Positions 18,564 to 27,757 are shown, counted from the stretch's first letter. The stretch: DNA of 64,000 bases from Neoroseomonas terrae (GCF_018129025.1 NZ_JAAEDI010000014.1:1-64000); one strand, 5' to 3'. Made by a program: numbers and translations. The notes: generated from the letters alone by a model not told the origin.

Positions 18564-19417
18564 CCGCATCGAACGGCCTGCAGGTGGGCGTGGCGCAGCC
18601 CGCGTCCACCGGGGCGGCCCAGGCGCTCTGGGAAGTCTACGCCATCCGCTACGGGCGGCACGACCGCACGGCGCAATCCAACCACCTGCTGCCGCTGCCC
18701 GACCCGCACGAGGCCATGCCGCTCGACTACTATGTCTGGCTGCTGCGCGGCCCGGATGGGCGGGAGATCGTGGTCGATACCGGCTTCGACGCCGAGCTTG
18801 CCGAGAAGCGCGGCCGCAAGCTGTCGCGCTCGGTCGCCGACTGCCTGACCTCGATGGGAACCGACCCGGCGAAGGTCGCGGATGTCATCGTCACGCATCT
18901 GCATTACGACCACGCGGGCAGCCTCGGCATCTTCCCCACGGCGCGCTTCCATCTCCAGGAACGCGAGATGCACTTCGCCGTCGGCCGGCACATGTGCGTC
19001 CACGCCATCCGCATGCCGTTCGAGGCCGACCACGTCGTCGCCATGGTCCGCGCCGTCTATGCCGACCGCGTGGAGTTCCACGATGGGGATGCGGAAGTCG
19101 CGCCCGGCGTGACCGTGCATCGCGTCGGCGGCCATTCGGACGGGTTGCAGATGGTGCGCGTCGAAACCGCGCGCGGGCCAGTCGTGCTCGCCTCCGACGC
19201 CATGCATTTCTACGCCAATGCGCTGAGCGGGAATCCCTTCCCGATCATCTTCGACCTCGGCGCCATGGCGGCGGGCTGGCGCGCGGCGAAGAAGCTCGCG
19301 GGCGGCGACGACAGCCGCGTCATCCCGGGCCACGACCCGGCGGTGCGCAACCGCTTCCCTGCGGTGGAAGGGCAGGGTGGCGAGGTCGTCGCCCTGCACC
19401 TGGCGCCGACTGCCTGA
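18560..19417 (+). CDS. MBL-fold metallohydrolase (lactonase-like)
   Basis: A 285-residue metallo-beta-lactamase-fold protein starting at an ATG that overlaps the dehydrogenase stop. The zinc motif VTHLHYDHAGSLG carries HxHxDH; further ligands are in VGGHSDGLQM, LASDAMHFY and VIPGHDPAV. The layout with DYYVWLLRGPDGREIVVDTGFD near the start matches N-acyl homoserine lactonase-like (AttM/AiiA) members. Given its operon partners, a lactone intermediate of catabolism is as likely a substrate as a quorum signal. Confidence 0.85.
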   Translation: MTASNGLQVGVAQPASTGAAQALWEVYAIRYGRHDRTAQSNHLLPLPDPHEAMPLDYYVWLLRGPDGREIVVDTGFDAELAEKRGRKLSRSVADCLTSMGTDPAKVADVIVTHLHYDHAGSLGIFPTARFHLQEREMHFAVGRHMCVHAIRMPFEADHVVAMVRAVYADRVEFHDGDAEVAPGVTVHRVGGHSDGLQMVRVETARGPVVLASDAMHFYANALSGNPFPIIFDLGAMAAGWRAAKKLAGGDDSRVIPGHDPAVRNRFPAVEGQGGEVVALHLAPTA

Positions 19418-19434
19418 TCGGCGCCCGGCTGCCG

Positions 19435-19761
19435 CTACCCGACGAAGACCACCGTCCCGGCCATCAGCCCGGCGACGGAGAACAGCAGCGACAGGCCGGG
19501 CCAGGTGCGCATCGGTCCGCGCATCGCGATCAGCGCGTTGGCGGCGAGCGAAAGCATCACCCCCGCCACGGGCTGTGACCAGTGGTAGGTCATGAACCCC
19601 CAGACGATCAGCGCCAGCCACATGAAGAAGGCGGCGCGCGCCACGAGACCCCAGATCAGGTCCGATGCGGCGGAGGCGGGGCGCATCTCCGGCGCGGCCG
19701 ACCGGGTGCGGATGAAGCTCCCGACCGAGAGCATCAGCATCGCCATGAAGTAGTTCAGCAT
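19435..19761 (-). CDS. Small hypothetical membrane protein
   Basis: A 108-residue protein with three or four hydrophobic segments: FMAMLMLSVGSF, ARAAFFMWLALIVWGFMTYH, PVAGVMLSLAANALIAM and LSLLFSVAGLMAGTVVFVG. The ATG at 19761 is used; a GTG nine bases upstream is possible. No family is recognised. It is convergent with the MBL gene and divergent from the glycosyltransferase, whose start is only 45 bp away. Confidence 0.6.
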   Translation of the reverse strand: MLNYFMAMLMLSVGSFIRTRSAAPEMRPASAASDLIWGLVARAAFFMWLALIVWGFMTYHWSQPVAGVMLSLAANALIAMRGPMRTWPGLSLLFSVAGLMAGTVVFVG

Positions 19762-19805
19762 GGGGTCCACTTGCGTCGGTCGCGGCTTCCGCGCAAGACC
19801 CCGCC

Positions 19806-20936
19806 ATGACCGCCCCGCCGCCCGCCATCCTGCAGGTGCTGCCCACGCTGGTCTCGGGCGGCGTCGAGCGCGGTACGCTGGAGATCGCGGAGGCCACGGT
19901 GGCGGCCGGATTCCGCGCCTACGTCGCCTCGGCCGGCGGCCCGCTGGTGGCGCCGCTGGAGGCGCTGGGCGCGCGTCATGTGACGCTGCCGCTCGCCACG
20001 AAGTCGCCGGCCGCCATCTGGCGCAATGCCGCGCGCCTGGCCGAGATCGTGACGGCGGAGGGGGTCGGCCTGCTCCACGCCCGGTCCCGCGCGCCGGCCT
20101 GGTCGGCGTTGCTGGCGGCGCGGCGGACCCGCGCGCGCTTCGTCACGACCTATCACGGCACCTACAACGAAGGCTTCCCCGGCAAGCGGCTGTACAATTC
20201 CGTCATGGCCCGCGGCGATCGCGTCATCGCCATCAGCCACTTCATCGCCAAGCTCGTTCATGACCGCCACGGCGTCGGCGAGGATCGGCTGCGCATCATC
20301 CCCCGCGGCGTGGATGAGCGCCGGTTCGACCCCGCCGCCGTCGCGCCGGATCGCGTCGCCGCCCTGCGCGCCGCCTGGGGCGTGGCGCCCGGCCGGCCGG
20401 TTGTGATGCTGCCGGCGCGGGTGACGCGCTGGAAAGGGCAGGGCGTGCTGGTCGAGGCGATGGCGAAGCTGGGCACCGATGCCCAGGCGCTGCTGGTCGG
20501 CGATGCCGGCGCCAAGCCGGCCTTCCAGGAGGAGCTGCGGGGTCGCATTGCCGCGCTGGGCCTGGGTGGTCGCGTCCGGCTTGTCGGGCACGCGGCCGAT
20601 GTGCCGGCGGCTCTGCTGCTCGCCGATGTCGTCGTGCACGCTTCTACCGACCCCGAAGCCTTCGGCCGCACTGTCATCGAGGCCCAGGCGATGGAACGCT
20701 GCGTCATCGCGAGCGACCTCGGCGGCCCGACCGAGACGGTGGAGCAGGGCGTGACCGGCTGGCGCGTGCCGCCCGGCGATCCGGACGCGCTTGCCGCCGC
20801 GATCGACCGCGTGCTCGCCATGCCACCTGAGGAACGCGCCGCAGCCGGCGCCCGGGCGCGAGCGGCGGTGCTGGCGGGCTACACCACGGCGCGCATGCAG
20901 GCGGCGACCCTCGACGTGTACCGGGAATTGCTGTGA
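19806..20936 (+). CDS. Glycosyltransferase family 4
   Basis: A 376-residue GT-B fold enzyme. The N-terminal QVLPTLVSGGVERGTLEIA is the typical acceptor-side start; the C-terminal half has VMLPARVTRWKGQGVLVEAM, VRLVGHAADVPAALLLADVV and HASTDPEAFGRTVIEAQAM, the retaining GT4 donor site with its E-x7-E pattern. It probably adds a sugar to lipopolysaccharide core or a related glycolipid. It overlaps the GT9 gene by one base. Confidence 0.88.
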   Translation: MTAPPPAILQVLPTLVSGGVERGTLEIAEATVAAGFRAYVASAGGPLVAPLEALGARHVTLPLATKSPAAIWRNAARLAEIVTAEGVGLLHARSRAPAWSALLAARRTRARFVTTYHGTYNEGFPGKRLYNSVMARGDRVIAISHFIAKLVHDRHGVGEDRLRIIPRGVDERRFDPAAVAPDRVAALRAAWGVAPGRPVVMLPARVTRWKGQGVLVEAMAKLGTDAQALLVGDAGAKPAFQEELRGRIAALGLGGRVRLVGHAADVPAALLLADVVVHASTDPEAFGRTVIEAQAMERCVIASDLGGPTETVEQGVTGWRVPPGDPDALAAAIDRVLAMPPEERAAAGARARAAVLAGYTTARMQAATLDVYRELL

Positions 20937-21841
20937 TGCGCGTGCTGGTCATCAAGCTCGCCGCGCTCGGGGATTTTGCGCAGGCCTTCGGTCCCTTCGC
21001 GGCGATCCGCGCGCATCACCCCGGCGCACGGATCACGCTGCTGACGACGAAGCCCTATGCACCGCTGGCCCGTATGTCCCCGTGGTTCGACGAGGTTTGG
21101 GAAGATGGGCGCCCGGACTGGACCGACCCGCCGGCCGTATTCCGCCTCGCGCGGCGCCTCCGGGCCGCCGGGTTCGACCGGGTCTATGACCTGCAGACGT
21201 CTTCGCGATCCTCCCGCTACCGCTGGTTCGTGGGGCGGCGGACCGAGTGGTCGGGGATCGCGCCCGGTGCGTCCCATCCCCACGCCAATCCCCGCCGCGA
21301 CCTGATGCACACGGTCGACCGCCAGCGGGAACAGCTTGAGATGGCCGGCATCCCGGACTTTCCGGAACCCGACCTGTCCTGGCTGGATGCCGACCTGTCG
21401 CGCTTCGCCTTGCCGCAGCGCTTCTGCCTGCTGGTGCCGGGTGCCTCGCCCGGCCGGCCGGCCAAGCGGTGGCCGGAGCACGCTTTCGGTGCGCTGGCCG
21501 CGGGCCTCGGCGACCCGGCGCTGATCATCGGCGGCCCGGGCGAGGCGCCGCTCGCCGCCGCCATCAAGGCCGCCGCGCCCGGGACACTGGACCTGACCGG
21601 CAAGACCAGCTTCGCCGACATTGCCGCCCTCGGGCGCCGCGCTGCCTTCTGCATCGGCAACGACACCGGCCCGACGCATCTGGTCGCCGCCGCCGGCTGC
21701 CCGACCCTCGCCTTGTTCGGTGCGGACAGCGACCCGGCTCTCTGCGCCCCCCGTGGCCGGCATGCCACCTTCCTGCGCCATCTGCCGCTGGCGACACTGG
21801 ATCCCGCCGAAGTCGCCGCGGTGGCCGCCGCCCTGACTTGA
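20936..21841 (+). CDS. Glycosyltransferase family 9 (heptosyltransferase-like)
   Basis: A 301-residue protein. The start MRVLVIKLAALGDFAQAFG is the GT9 signature (I-R/K-x-x-A-L-G-D). The C-terminal donor site shows LLVPGASPGRPAKRWPEHAF and FCIGNDTGPTHLVAAAGCPTLALFG. It should transfer a heptose or similar sugar onto lipopolysaccharide inner core. An in-frame GTG three bases earlier could also start it. Pairing with a GT4 enzyme fits a lipopolysaccharide-core function. Confidence 0.87.
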   Translation: MRVLVIKLAALGDFAQAFGPFAAIRAHHPGARITLLTTKPYAPLARMSPWFDEVWEDGRPDWTDPPAVFRLARRLRAAGFDRVYDLQTSSRSSRYRWFVGRRTEWSGIAPGASHPHANPRRDLMHTVDRQREQLEMAGIPDFPEPDLSWLDADLSRFALPQRFCLLVPGASPGRPAKRWPEHAFGALAAGLGDPALIIGGPGEAPLAAAIKAAAPGTLDLTGKTSFADIAALGRRAAFCIGNDTGPTHLVAAAGCPTLALFGADSDPALCAPRGRHATFLRHLPLATLDPAEVAAVAAALT

Positions 21842-21904
21842 CCCGGCCGGGCGCGATGCCCATGGTCCGCGCCCTCTTTTCCCCCTCAGGAGATGCCCTT
21901 TCCG

Positions 21905-23839
21905 ATGCCCGCGATCACCCTGCCTGATGGTTCCGTCCGGTCCTTCGATGGGCCGGTGACGGGCACGCAGGTCGCGGCCGCCATCGGGCCGGGCCTCGCC
22001 AAGGCCGCGCTCGCCATGGTGGTGGACGGGCAGATGCAGGACCTCGCCCGGACCATCGAGGCCGATGCCGCGCTGCGCTTCGTCACCCGCAAGGACCCCG
22101 AGGCGCTCGAGCTGATCCGCCACGACGCCGCCCATGTGCTGGCCGAAGCCGTGCAGGAGCTGTTCCCCGGCACCCAGGTCACCATCGGCCCGTCGATCGA
22201 GAACGGCTTCTACTACGACTTCGCCCGCAACGAGCCCTTCACCCCGGAGGACTTCGCCGGCATCGAGGCGAAGATGCGCGAGATCGTCGCGCGCAACGCC
22301 GCCTTCGAGCGCATCGTGACCAGCCGCCACGAGGCGATGGCGCTGTTCGCCGAGAAGGGCGAGAAATACAAGGTCGAGCTGATCCAGGACCTGCCGCAGG
22401 GCGAGACCATCACCCTGTACAAGCAGGGCGACTGGATCGACCTGTGCCGCGGCCCGCATATGCGCGGCACCGGCGATGTCGGCACCGCCTTCAAGCTGAT
22501 GAAGGTGGCCGGCGCCTATTGGCGCGGCGACCACCGCAACGCGATGCTGTCGCGTATCTACGGCACCGCTTGGCGCGATCAGAAGGAGCTCGACGCCCAT
22601 CTCCATCAGCTGGAGGAGGCGGAGCGCCGCGACCACCGCAAGATCGGCAAGGAGATGGACCTGTTCCATCTCCAGGAGGAAGCGGTCGGCTCGGTCTTCT
22701 GGCACCCCAAGGGCTGGAAGCTGTACCGCAACATCGAGGCCTACATGCGCCGCCGGCTGGATGCGGCCGGGTACCAGGAGGTGAAGACCCCGCAGCTTGT
22801 CGACCGCAAGCTGTGGGAAGCCTCGGGCCATTGGGAGAACTACCGCCCCCACATGTTCATCGCGACCGTCGAGGACGAGACGGAGCGCGAGCGCGTGCTG
22901 GCGATCAAGCCGATGAACTGCCCCTGCCATGTGCAGATCTTCAATCACGGCCTGCGCAGCTACCGCGAGCTGCCGATGCGTCTCGCGGAATTCGGCGCCT
23001 GCCACCGCTTCGAGCCGTCCGGCGCGCTGCACGGGATCATGCGCGTGCGCGCCTTCACCCAGGACGACGCGCACATCTTCTGCGAGGAGCACCAGATCGC
23101 CGAGGAGACCGCGCGCTTCGTGGCGCTGCTGGCCGGCATCTATCGCGACCTCGGCTTTGCCGATTTCCGCGTGAAGTTCTCCGACCGCCCCGAGAAGCGC
23201 GCCGGTACCGAGGAATCCTGGGACAAGGCCGAGGAAGGGCTGAAGGAAGCCTGCCGCCTCGCCGGCGTCGAGTATGAGCTGAACCCGGGGGAGGGCGCCT
23301 TCTATGGCCCGAAGCTGGAATTCGTGCTGCGCGACGCGATCGGGCGCGACTGGCAGTGCGGCACCCTGCAGGTAGACTATGTGCTGCCGGAACGGCTCGG
23401 TGCCGAATACGTGGCTGAGGACGGGTCGCGGCGGCGCCCCGTCATGCTGCACCGGGCGATCCTGGGGTCCTTCGAACGCTTCCTCGGCATCCTGATCGAG
23501 CAGCATGCCGGCCGCTTCCCGTCCTGGATGGCGCCGGTGCAGGTGGTGGTCACCACCATCGTCTCGGACGCCGACGACTATGCGCGCAAGGCTGCCGCCG
23601 AGCTTGAGAAAGCTGGAGTGGCTGTTTCGCTTGATCTTCGCAACGAGAAGATCAACCGCAAGGTGGTCGACCACATCGAGCAGCGCGTGCCGGTGCTCGC
23701 CGTGGTCGGGCGCCGGGAGGCCGAGGAAGGCACGCTCGTGCTGCGCCGCCTGCCCGGGCGCGAGCAGGAGACGATGCCGCTTGCCGACGCCGTCGCGCTG
23801 CTGAAGGCCGAGGCGACCCCGCCCGACCTCGCCCGCTGA
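21905..23839 (+). CDS. thrS: Threonyl-tRNA synthetase
   Basis: A 644-residue synthetase. The ATG at 21905 is chosen because the protein then starts [12 protein letters not shown], matching the E. coli ThrRS start; the ATG at 21893 touches its own AGGAG site and is too close. Domains: TGS (1-60), editing domain with [20 protein letters not shown] (about 75-95), class II catalytic core with [10 protein letters not shown] (zinc cysteine) and [20 protein letters not shown], and a C-terminal anticodon domain with [12 protein letters not shown]. It charges tRNA-Thr and edits mis-attached serine. infC follows, as in many Proteobacteria. Confidence 0.97.
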   Translation: MPAITLPDGSVRSFDGPVTGTQVAAAIGPGLAKAALAMVVDGQMQDLARTIEADAALRFVTRKDPEALELIRHDAAHVLAEAVQELFPGTQVTIGPSIENGFYYDFARNEPFTPEDFAGIEAKMREIVARNAAFERIVTSRHEAMALFAEKGEKYKVELIQDLPQGETITLYKQGDWIDLCRGPHMRGTGDVGTAFKLMKVAGAYWRGDHRNAMLSRIYGTAWRDQKELDAHLHQLEEAERRDHRKIGKEMDLFHLQEEAVGSVFWHPKGWKLYRNIEAYMRRRLDAAGYQEVKTPQLVDRKLWEASGHWENYRPHMFIATVEDETERERVLAIKPMNCPCHVQIFNHGLRSYRELPMRLAEFGACHRFEPSGALHGIMRVRAFTQDDAHIFCEEHQIAEETARFVALLAGIYRDLGFADFRVKFSDRPEKRAGTEESWDKAEEGLKEACRLAGVEYELNPGEGAFYGPKLEFVLRDAIGRDWQCGTLQVDYVLPERLGAEYVAEDGSRRRPVMLHRAILGSFERFLGILIEQHAGRFPSWMAPVQVVVTTIVSDADDYARKAAAELEKAGVAVSLDLRNEKINRKVVDHIEQRVPVLAVVGRREAEEGTLVLRRLPGREQETMPLADAVALLKAEATPPDLAR

Positions 23840-23853
23840 GCCTTGACGAGAAT

Positions 23854-23882
23854 GCGCGCCGGCCCTGCGGGGCCGGCCGCGC
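23854..23882 (+). terminator. Hairpin after thrS
   Basis: GCGCGCCGGCCC pairs with GGGCCGG-C-CGCGC around a TGCG loop, giving about 12 bp with one bulged C. It begins 14 bp after the thrS stop. There is no T run, so termination would be weak or the hairpin may stabilise the mRNA end. Confidence 0.5.
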
Positions 23883-23889
23883 TTGATGG

Positions 23890-23918
23890 TTGCGGTCGTA
23901 CGACCGTCGATCCATATA
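23890..23918 (+). promoter_or_regulatory. Candidate infC promoter with a palindrome in the spacer
   Basis: TTGCGG (23890-23895) and CATATA (23913-23918) are spaced 17 bp, close to a sigma-70 promoter. A perfect 14-bp palindrome, CGGTCGTACGACCG (23893-23906), overlaps the -35 box and spacer, where a repressor could block polymerase. Assignment is by eye only. Confidence 0.35.
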
Positions 23919-23957
23919 TCGCCGTTGATTGTTCCGAAACTACGACAGGAGACGACC

Positions 23958-24500
23958 ATAGCCCGACCCCCCATGGCTGCCGGCCAGGCCCCGACCCGTG
24001 ACGGCCCGCGCATCAACGACGAGATCCGCGTCCCTCAGGTGCGCCTGATCGACCAGCACGGCGAAATGCAGGGCGTGGTGTCCCAGCGCGAGGCGCTGAT
24101 CCGCGCCTACGATGTCGGCCTCGACCTGGTCGAGATTTCCCCGAACGCTATTCCGCCTGTCTGCAAGATCCTCGACTACGGCAAGTATAAGTACGAGCAG
24201 CAGAAGAAGGCCAACGAGGCCCGCAAGAAGCAGAAGGTCGTCGAGATCAAGGAAATCAAGGTCCGCCCGAACATCGACGACCACGACTACGATGTGAAGA
24301 TGCGCCAGATGAAGACCTTCATCTCGGAAGGCGACAAGGTGAAGGTGACGCTGCGGTTCCGTGGCCGCGAAATGGCGCACCAGGACCTGGGCGCCAAGGT
24401 GCTTCAGCGCATCCGCGACGAACTGACCGAGACCACCAAGGTCGAGCAGTTCCCGCGGATGGAGAATCGCCAGATGATCATGGTGCTGGCACCGAAGTAA
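23958..24500 (+). CDS. infC: Translation initiation factor IF-3, apparent AUA start
   Basis: A 180-residue protein that keeps fMet-tRNA and the start codon matched on the 30S subunit. The start is taken at ATA (23958) because AGGAGA lies at 23947-23952, 5 bp before it, and the protein would begin (M)[19 protein letters not shown]. The first in-frame ATG (23973) is too far from this site and an upstream ATG (23883) lies before it. Family features: N-terminal [15 protein letters not shown], linker [17 protein letters not shown]-terminal [13 protein letters not shown]. Rare infC starts (AUU in E. coli) are known to give autoregulation by IF-3 itself; AUA here fits that logic. Confidence 0.95.
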   Translation: MARPPMAAGQAPTRDGPRINDEIRVPQVRLIDQHGEMQGVVSQREALIRAYDVGLDLVEISPNAIPPVCKILDYGKYKYEQQKKANEARKKQKVVEIKEIKVRPNIDDHDYDVKMRQMKTFISEGDKVKVTLRFRGREMAHQDLGAKVLQRIRDELTETTKVEQFPRMENRQMIMVLAPK

Positions 24501-24507
24501 GCCGCAG

Positions 24508-24526
24508 GGGAGGGCTCGGCCCTCCC
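24508..24526 (+). terminator. infC terminator
   Basis: Perfect 8-bp stem GGGAGGGC / GCCCTCCC with a TCG loop, starting 8 bp after the infC stop and followed by TGTTGCAGCTTTATC. A weak intrinsic terminator. Confidence 0.6.
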
Positions 24527-24659
24527 TGTTGCAGCTTTATCACTTTAACGCTTTAGGCCTTTATCTTCGTGAGCGCGTGAAAGCCGGCGCGCTCGTGATA
24601 TTGATAATATTCCTATAGCCTGCGCGGCAGGCCGGATCAAGTGGACGGGGGCTGGCCGG

Positions 24660-24880
24660 GTGTGCGCGTAAGGTCAGAGAGAGGCTCCGCCCCTTTCCGA
24701 ACCTCACCCCGCCAGGTGCTTGGAGCACCTGGACCGCAGCTACCTGACGCTGAGCGAGACGGCTGTTCCTCTTCTCCAAACCCTGTCGGGGCCCCTGAGG
24801 CGGGTCATGAAAATGATCCGACCCCTGCGCGCGATGCCAGGGCGAGGTTTGCAAACGTCCTTTGGCCGATGCGGGCCCCA
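24660..24880. repeat. Dispersed paired-hairpin element, copy A (degraded)
   Basis: Fills most of the 464-bp gap between infC and the CDF gene. Contains the inverted repeat CCAGGTGCT-TGG-AGCACCTGG (24712-24732), preceded by CTCACCCCG and a worn GAGAGAGGCTCCGCCCCTTTCC hairpin; this is the reverse-orientation module. About 100 bp later comes the other motif, GCGAGGTTTGCAAACG...TTTGGCC (24842-24866), without a perfect stem. The same order and spacing occur in copy D. No convincing gene lies in this gap. Confidence 0.6.
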
Positions 24881-24964
24881 TTCACATTGCGATGGCCATG
24901 CGAATGGGTGCCCGTGCCGGGGAAGGGGGCTGGAGGGGACAGAGCCCGTTCGTGATCTCCCCCC

Positions 24965-25891
24965 TCAGTCCGCCCAGCCCTCATCCGCCGTGAACACGAT
25001 GGTCAGCCACCGGTTGGGGCTTTCCTCGCCGACCCGCTCGCTGATCTCGCTCCGCAGCCGGTCCCAGGCCTCCATCGTCCGCGCCGGCATGCCGGATGGA
25101 ACCACGAAATACAGGTCGATCTGCGTTGAGCGGCCTACACGGGCGACATAGGCCCTGTAGGACTCGAAGCCGTGCTGCCGCACGGCGTCGGCGGCAACCG
25201 CATCGACATGCGCGCGCAGCCCATCCGGCGTCATCAGCAGGATGTCCTCCAGCGCGCGGCGCACGACCGGCACCGGCAGCGGGATGAGCACCAGGCAGAC
25301 CAGCGCCAATACTGCCGGGTCGATGTAGGGCGTGACCCAGTCGAAGCGCGTGCCCTGGACGAGTTGCCCGCCGATGAAGGCGACCAGCAGCGCGGCGGTG
25401 ATGCCTGCGGACATCATCCAGGCCGTGGCATCGAGCGCGATGAACTCCGACCGGATGGACCGGTTCGCCCGCTTCGCGAAGCTCGCCATGGCGACGCAGG
25501 CGGCGAGCGTCACTGCCGCATAGATGATCGCGTAGTCGAACAGCAGCGGATTGCCGCCGGCGAGCAGGCTGCCCACGGCATTGATCAGCGCATAGGCCGA
25601 GACGCCCATCAGCAGCAGCCCGTTCACGCCGAGCACGATGGGCTCCAGATGCCAGAAGCCGACGGAGAAGCGGTCGCGCAGCCGGCTCGGCGCGATGGTG
25701 TCCGTGGCGTAGCCCATGATCAGCCGGGCGACGATCAGGGCGAGGACGCTCATGACCGCGTCCATCAGGGAATAGGCGCCGTCGAAGGCGATGGAGGAGG
25801 AGCCCGAGACGATGCCGAAGAAGATGCCGGATGCGGCAACAAGGATGGTGGCGCCGATGGACGTCTTCAGGACGTCTTGTTCGGTACGCAT
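24965..25891 (-). CDS. Cation diffusion facilitator (CDF) family transporter
   Basis: A 308-residue membrane protein with about six transmembrane helices. The metal site in helix 2 reads SIAFDGAYSLMDAVMS (two aspartates) and helix 5 has EFIALDATAWMMSA, the second half of the CDF site. A cytoplasmic C-terminal domain of about 90 residues follows (RAHVDAVAADAVRQHG...), as in metal-sensing CDF proteins. It exports a divalent metal such as Zn, Fe or Mn in exchange for protons; the metal cannot be assigned because helix motifs differ from the standard HxxxD form. Encoded alone. Confidence 0.83.
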   Translation of the reverse strand: MRTEQDVLKTSIGATILVAASGIFFGIVSGSSSIAFDGAYSLMDAVMSVLALIVARLIMGYATDTIAPSRLRDRFSVGFWHLEPIVLGVNGLLLMGVSAYALINAVGSLLAGGNPLLFDYAIIYAAVTLAACVAMASFAKRANRSIRSEFIALDATAWMMSAGITAALLVAFIGGQLVQGTRFDWVTPYIDPAVLALVCLVLIPLPVPVVRRALEDILLMTPDGLRAHVDAVAADAVRQHGFESYRAYVARVGRSTQIDLYFVVPSGMPARTMEAWDRLRSEISERVGEESPNRWLTIVFTADEGWAD

Positions 25892-26246
25892 GGAACTGCC
25901 TTTCGGCGATGAAATCGCGCTGCCAGACGCCCGCCGCAGTCTGCGGGGCGTATGTGACAGAATAATGAAATGACGGATCAGGTATCGGCGACCGGCAGTG
26001 CGGTCTCCTTGGGGAGAAAGTCCCTATCGATCGTGCAGAAAGCCCTGCCGATCGAGGAAAGTCTTGAGATGGATCCGGATCGCTGCTCGATCGTCCGGCA
26101 TGGGAATCGTCCGTGGTCGGTTTATAATTGCGATTAGTTTAACATCGATTGCGCGATCCGGCCAAGGGTGCCGTTTGATTTGATCATCGGGATCGTACCC
26201 GTTTCTCGTGGACAGTTGCCCGAAGCGCCGGGCACGGTGGTTCGTC
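25892..26246. other. Intergenic region, relatively AT-rich, no gene seen
   Basis: 355 bp between the divergent CDF gene and a hypothetical gene. It is richer in A+T than its surroundings. A TATAAT hexamer at 26123-26128 is a candidate -10 box for the plus-strand gene but no matching -35 box is seen. No convincing ORF, repeat or RNA structure was found. Confidence 0.3.
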
Positions 26247-26624
26247 ATGAGCGTCGCGCGCTTGTCACCTTGGGACCGTGAGGCACCGGAGCCGCGATGG
26301 CGTCGGTTTGTCGTTTCTTTGGGGCATCTCGACCGCGCGGAAGCCGCGGCGGCGCAGGGCGACCGCCATGCGGCGGCGCACTTCTTCCGGTTGGCGGAGA
26401 TGGAGATCGACGACGCTGTCTGCACGGCCGAGGCCGTGAACGGGATTCGCGGAATCGACGGCGTGGCACGGCTGGTGGATCTGGCGCGGCGCTATGTAGG
26501 TCTTCCCGAGCCGTCCGAAGGCTACGGGATTGACTTCCGTGTGTTGGAAGATGGCGACGCCGTGTCGGTGTGGCTTACCCTGGGGCGGGTGGGACCGTCG
26601 ACCGGCGCGCTCCTGCCCGACTGA
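26247..26624 (+). CDS. Conserved-looking hypothetical protein
   Basis: A 125-residue protein, mostly helical, e.g. RRFVVSLGHLDRAEAAAAQGDRH and FFRLAEMEIDDAVCTAEAV. It contains AAHFFRLAEME, which resembles a TPR-like helix pair. The ATG at 26247 is used; a GTG at 26208 would add 13 residues. Neither has a strong ribosome binding site. Coding-like GC3 supports a real gene. No function is proposed. Confidence 0.5.
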   Translation: MSVARLSPWDREAPEPRWRRFVVSLGHLDRAEAAAAQGDRHAAAHFFRLAEMEIDDAVCTAEAVNGIRGIDGVARLVDLARRYVGLPEPSEGYGIDFRVLEDGDAVSVWLTLGRVGPSTGALLPD

Positions 26625-26635
26625 CGCGGGCCTGT

Positions 26636-27037
26636 TCAGCCTTTCTTCTTCTTCGCGCGGTTCACCGCCACGGCCGCCCGGATCAGCGCCTTGAAGGCAT
26701 CCTCGTCGATCGTCTCTTCATCGCGGATGTCGATGGCGCGGCGCGTATTGCCGTCCAGGCTGGCGTTGAACAGGCCGGCGGGGTCGGGCAGGGCGGCGCC
26801 CTTGGCGAAGGTCAGCTTCACCACGGCCTTGTACGTCTCGCCGGTGCAGAGGATGCCGGCGTCCTCCCAGACCGGCACGCCACGCCATTTCCACGTTTCG
26901 ACCACTTCGGGGTCGGCGGCGTGGATCAGGGCGCGGATGCGGGTGAGGGTTTCGCCCCGCCAATCACCCAGTTCCCTGATCCGGGCGTCGATCAGCGCCC
27001 CGGCATCCGCCGCGGGCTCCTCGGCCTTCGTGGTCAT
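26636..27037 (-). CDS. DUF1801 (YdhG-like) protein
   Basis: A 133-residue protein starting at the ATG at 27037, which has GGAGGG upstream; the frame extends two codons to a TTG. The pattern RIRALIHAADPEVVETWKWRGVPVW, then CTGETYKAVVKLTFAKGAALPDP and RRAIDIRDEETIDEDAFKAL, is that of DUF1801/YdhG-type proteins. They are small soluble proteins of unknown function with a fold related to YjbR-like domains. A second member follows 16 bp upstream on the same strand, forming a two-gene unit. Confidence 0.8.
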   Translation of the reverse strand: MTTKAEEPAADAGALIDARIRELGDWRGETLTRIRALIHAADPEVVETWKWRGVPVWEDAGILCTGETYKAVVKLTFAKGAALPDPAGLFNASLDGNTRRAIDIRDEETIDEDAFKALIRAAVAVNRAKKKKG

Positions 27038-27053
27038 CGCCAACCCTCCGCCA

Positions 27054-27488
27054 TCACGGTGTCCAGCCGGGCAGCCTGGCGGCCTGGCGGATCCAGGCCG
27101 TCAATTGCGCTTCGTCGATCGGATCATCCTCATGGATGTGGAAGTATCGCGTATTCGCATCCTTCGACGCGACCGGCGGTACGGGATCGAGCGCAGCGCC
27201 GCGGAAGAAGGCGAGCTTGATGTATTTCGCGAAGCAATGGAGACCGAGGAAGAAGCCTTGGCCTTCGACGCCATAGAGCGGCGAGTTCCATTTCACGGCC
27301 TTTTGCACATTCGGCACCGCCCTGCCGATCAGCGTGTCGAGCTGCTGCCCGACATCGCTTTTCCAGCCCGGCATGGCGGCGATGTAGGCCTGGACGGGTG
27401 CGTCGCCATCGCCTTTGGCGATCTGCGGGTTGCCGCCCGACAACAGGACGGGTTTCTCGGTAGCCTTGGCCCGCGCCTTGCTAGTCAT
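27054..27488 (-). CDS. DUF1801 protein, second copy
   Basis: A 144-residue member of the same family as its neighbour, with VQAYIAAMPGWKSDVGQQLDTLI, AVKWNSPLYGVEGQGFFLGL, FAKYIKLAFFRGAALDP and FHIHEDDPIDEAQLTAWI. GGGAG lies 10 bp before the ATG. It differs strongly from the downstream paralogue, so the pair is not a recent duplication. Function unknown. Confidence 0.82.
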   Translation of the reverse strand: MTSKARAKATEKPVLLSGGNPQIAKGDGDAPVQAYIAAMPGWKSDVGQQLDTLIGRAVPNVQKAVKWNSPLYGVEGQGFFLGLHCFAKYIKLAFFRGAALDPVPPVASKDANTRYFHIHEDDPIDEAQLTAWIRQAARLPGWTP

Positions 27489-27574
27489 GCCGCTTATCTC
27501 CCGCCCTCATTTCGCAACGCCTTTACCCGCCAGCGCCGCCGCGGCCAAACTCAAAACCCTGCCGGCGCCGGCGC

Positions 27575-27670
27575 CAGGTCGAGGTTTCCAAAGGCCTTTC
27601 GGCCTTTGGCGGGTCCAGGGCAGGGCCCTGGCCGGGTGGTCCGGAGGGGTGGAGCCCCTCCGGTTCCGCG
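27575..27670. repeat. Dispersed paired-hairpin element, copy B
   Basis: Three consecutive perfect hairpins: CCAAAGGCC-TTTC-GGCCTTTGG (27588-27609), CCAGGGC-AGG-GCCCTGG (27615-27631) and CCGGAGGGG-TGGAG-CCCCTCCGG (27641-27663). The lead-in GCCAGGTCGAGGTTT is shared with copies D and E. It lies between the divergent DUF1801 gene and ffh. The first hairpin arm pair C-G is replaced by G-C in copy D. Confidence 0.75.
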
Positions 27671-27757
27671 CTTGACTATGGGCCTCCCCCGGTCGTAAAC
27701 GCCGCAATCCCCGGTTCGCCCTGAACCGTTGGTCCGGCCCCTGATGGGCTGGGCTCC

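Noticed and set aside
21842-21904. T-box or attenuator before thrS
   Set aside because: The 60-bp leader has no strong hairpin and no threonine-rich leader peptide.
20879-24016. Minus-strand ORF of 1045 codons
   Set aside because: It lies antisense to a GT9 gene, thrS and the infC start. Long antisense frames are expected at about 70% GC; the product has no family features and is full of His, Arg and Gly.
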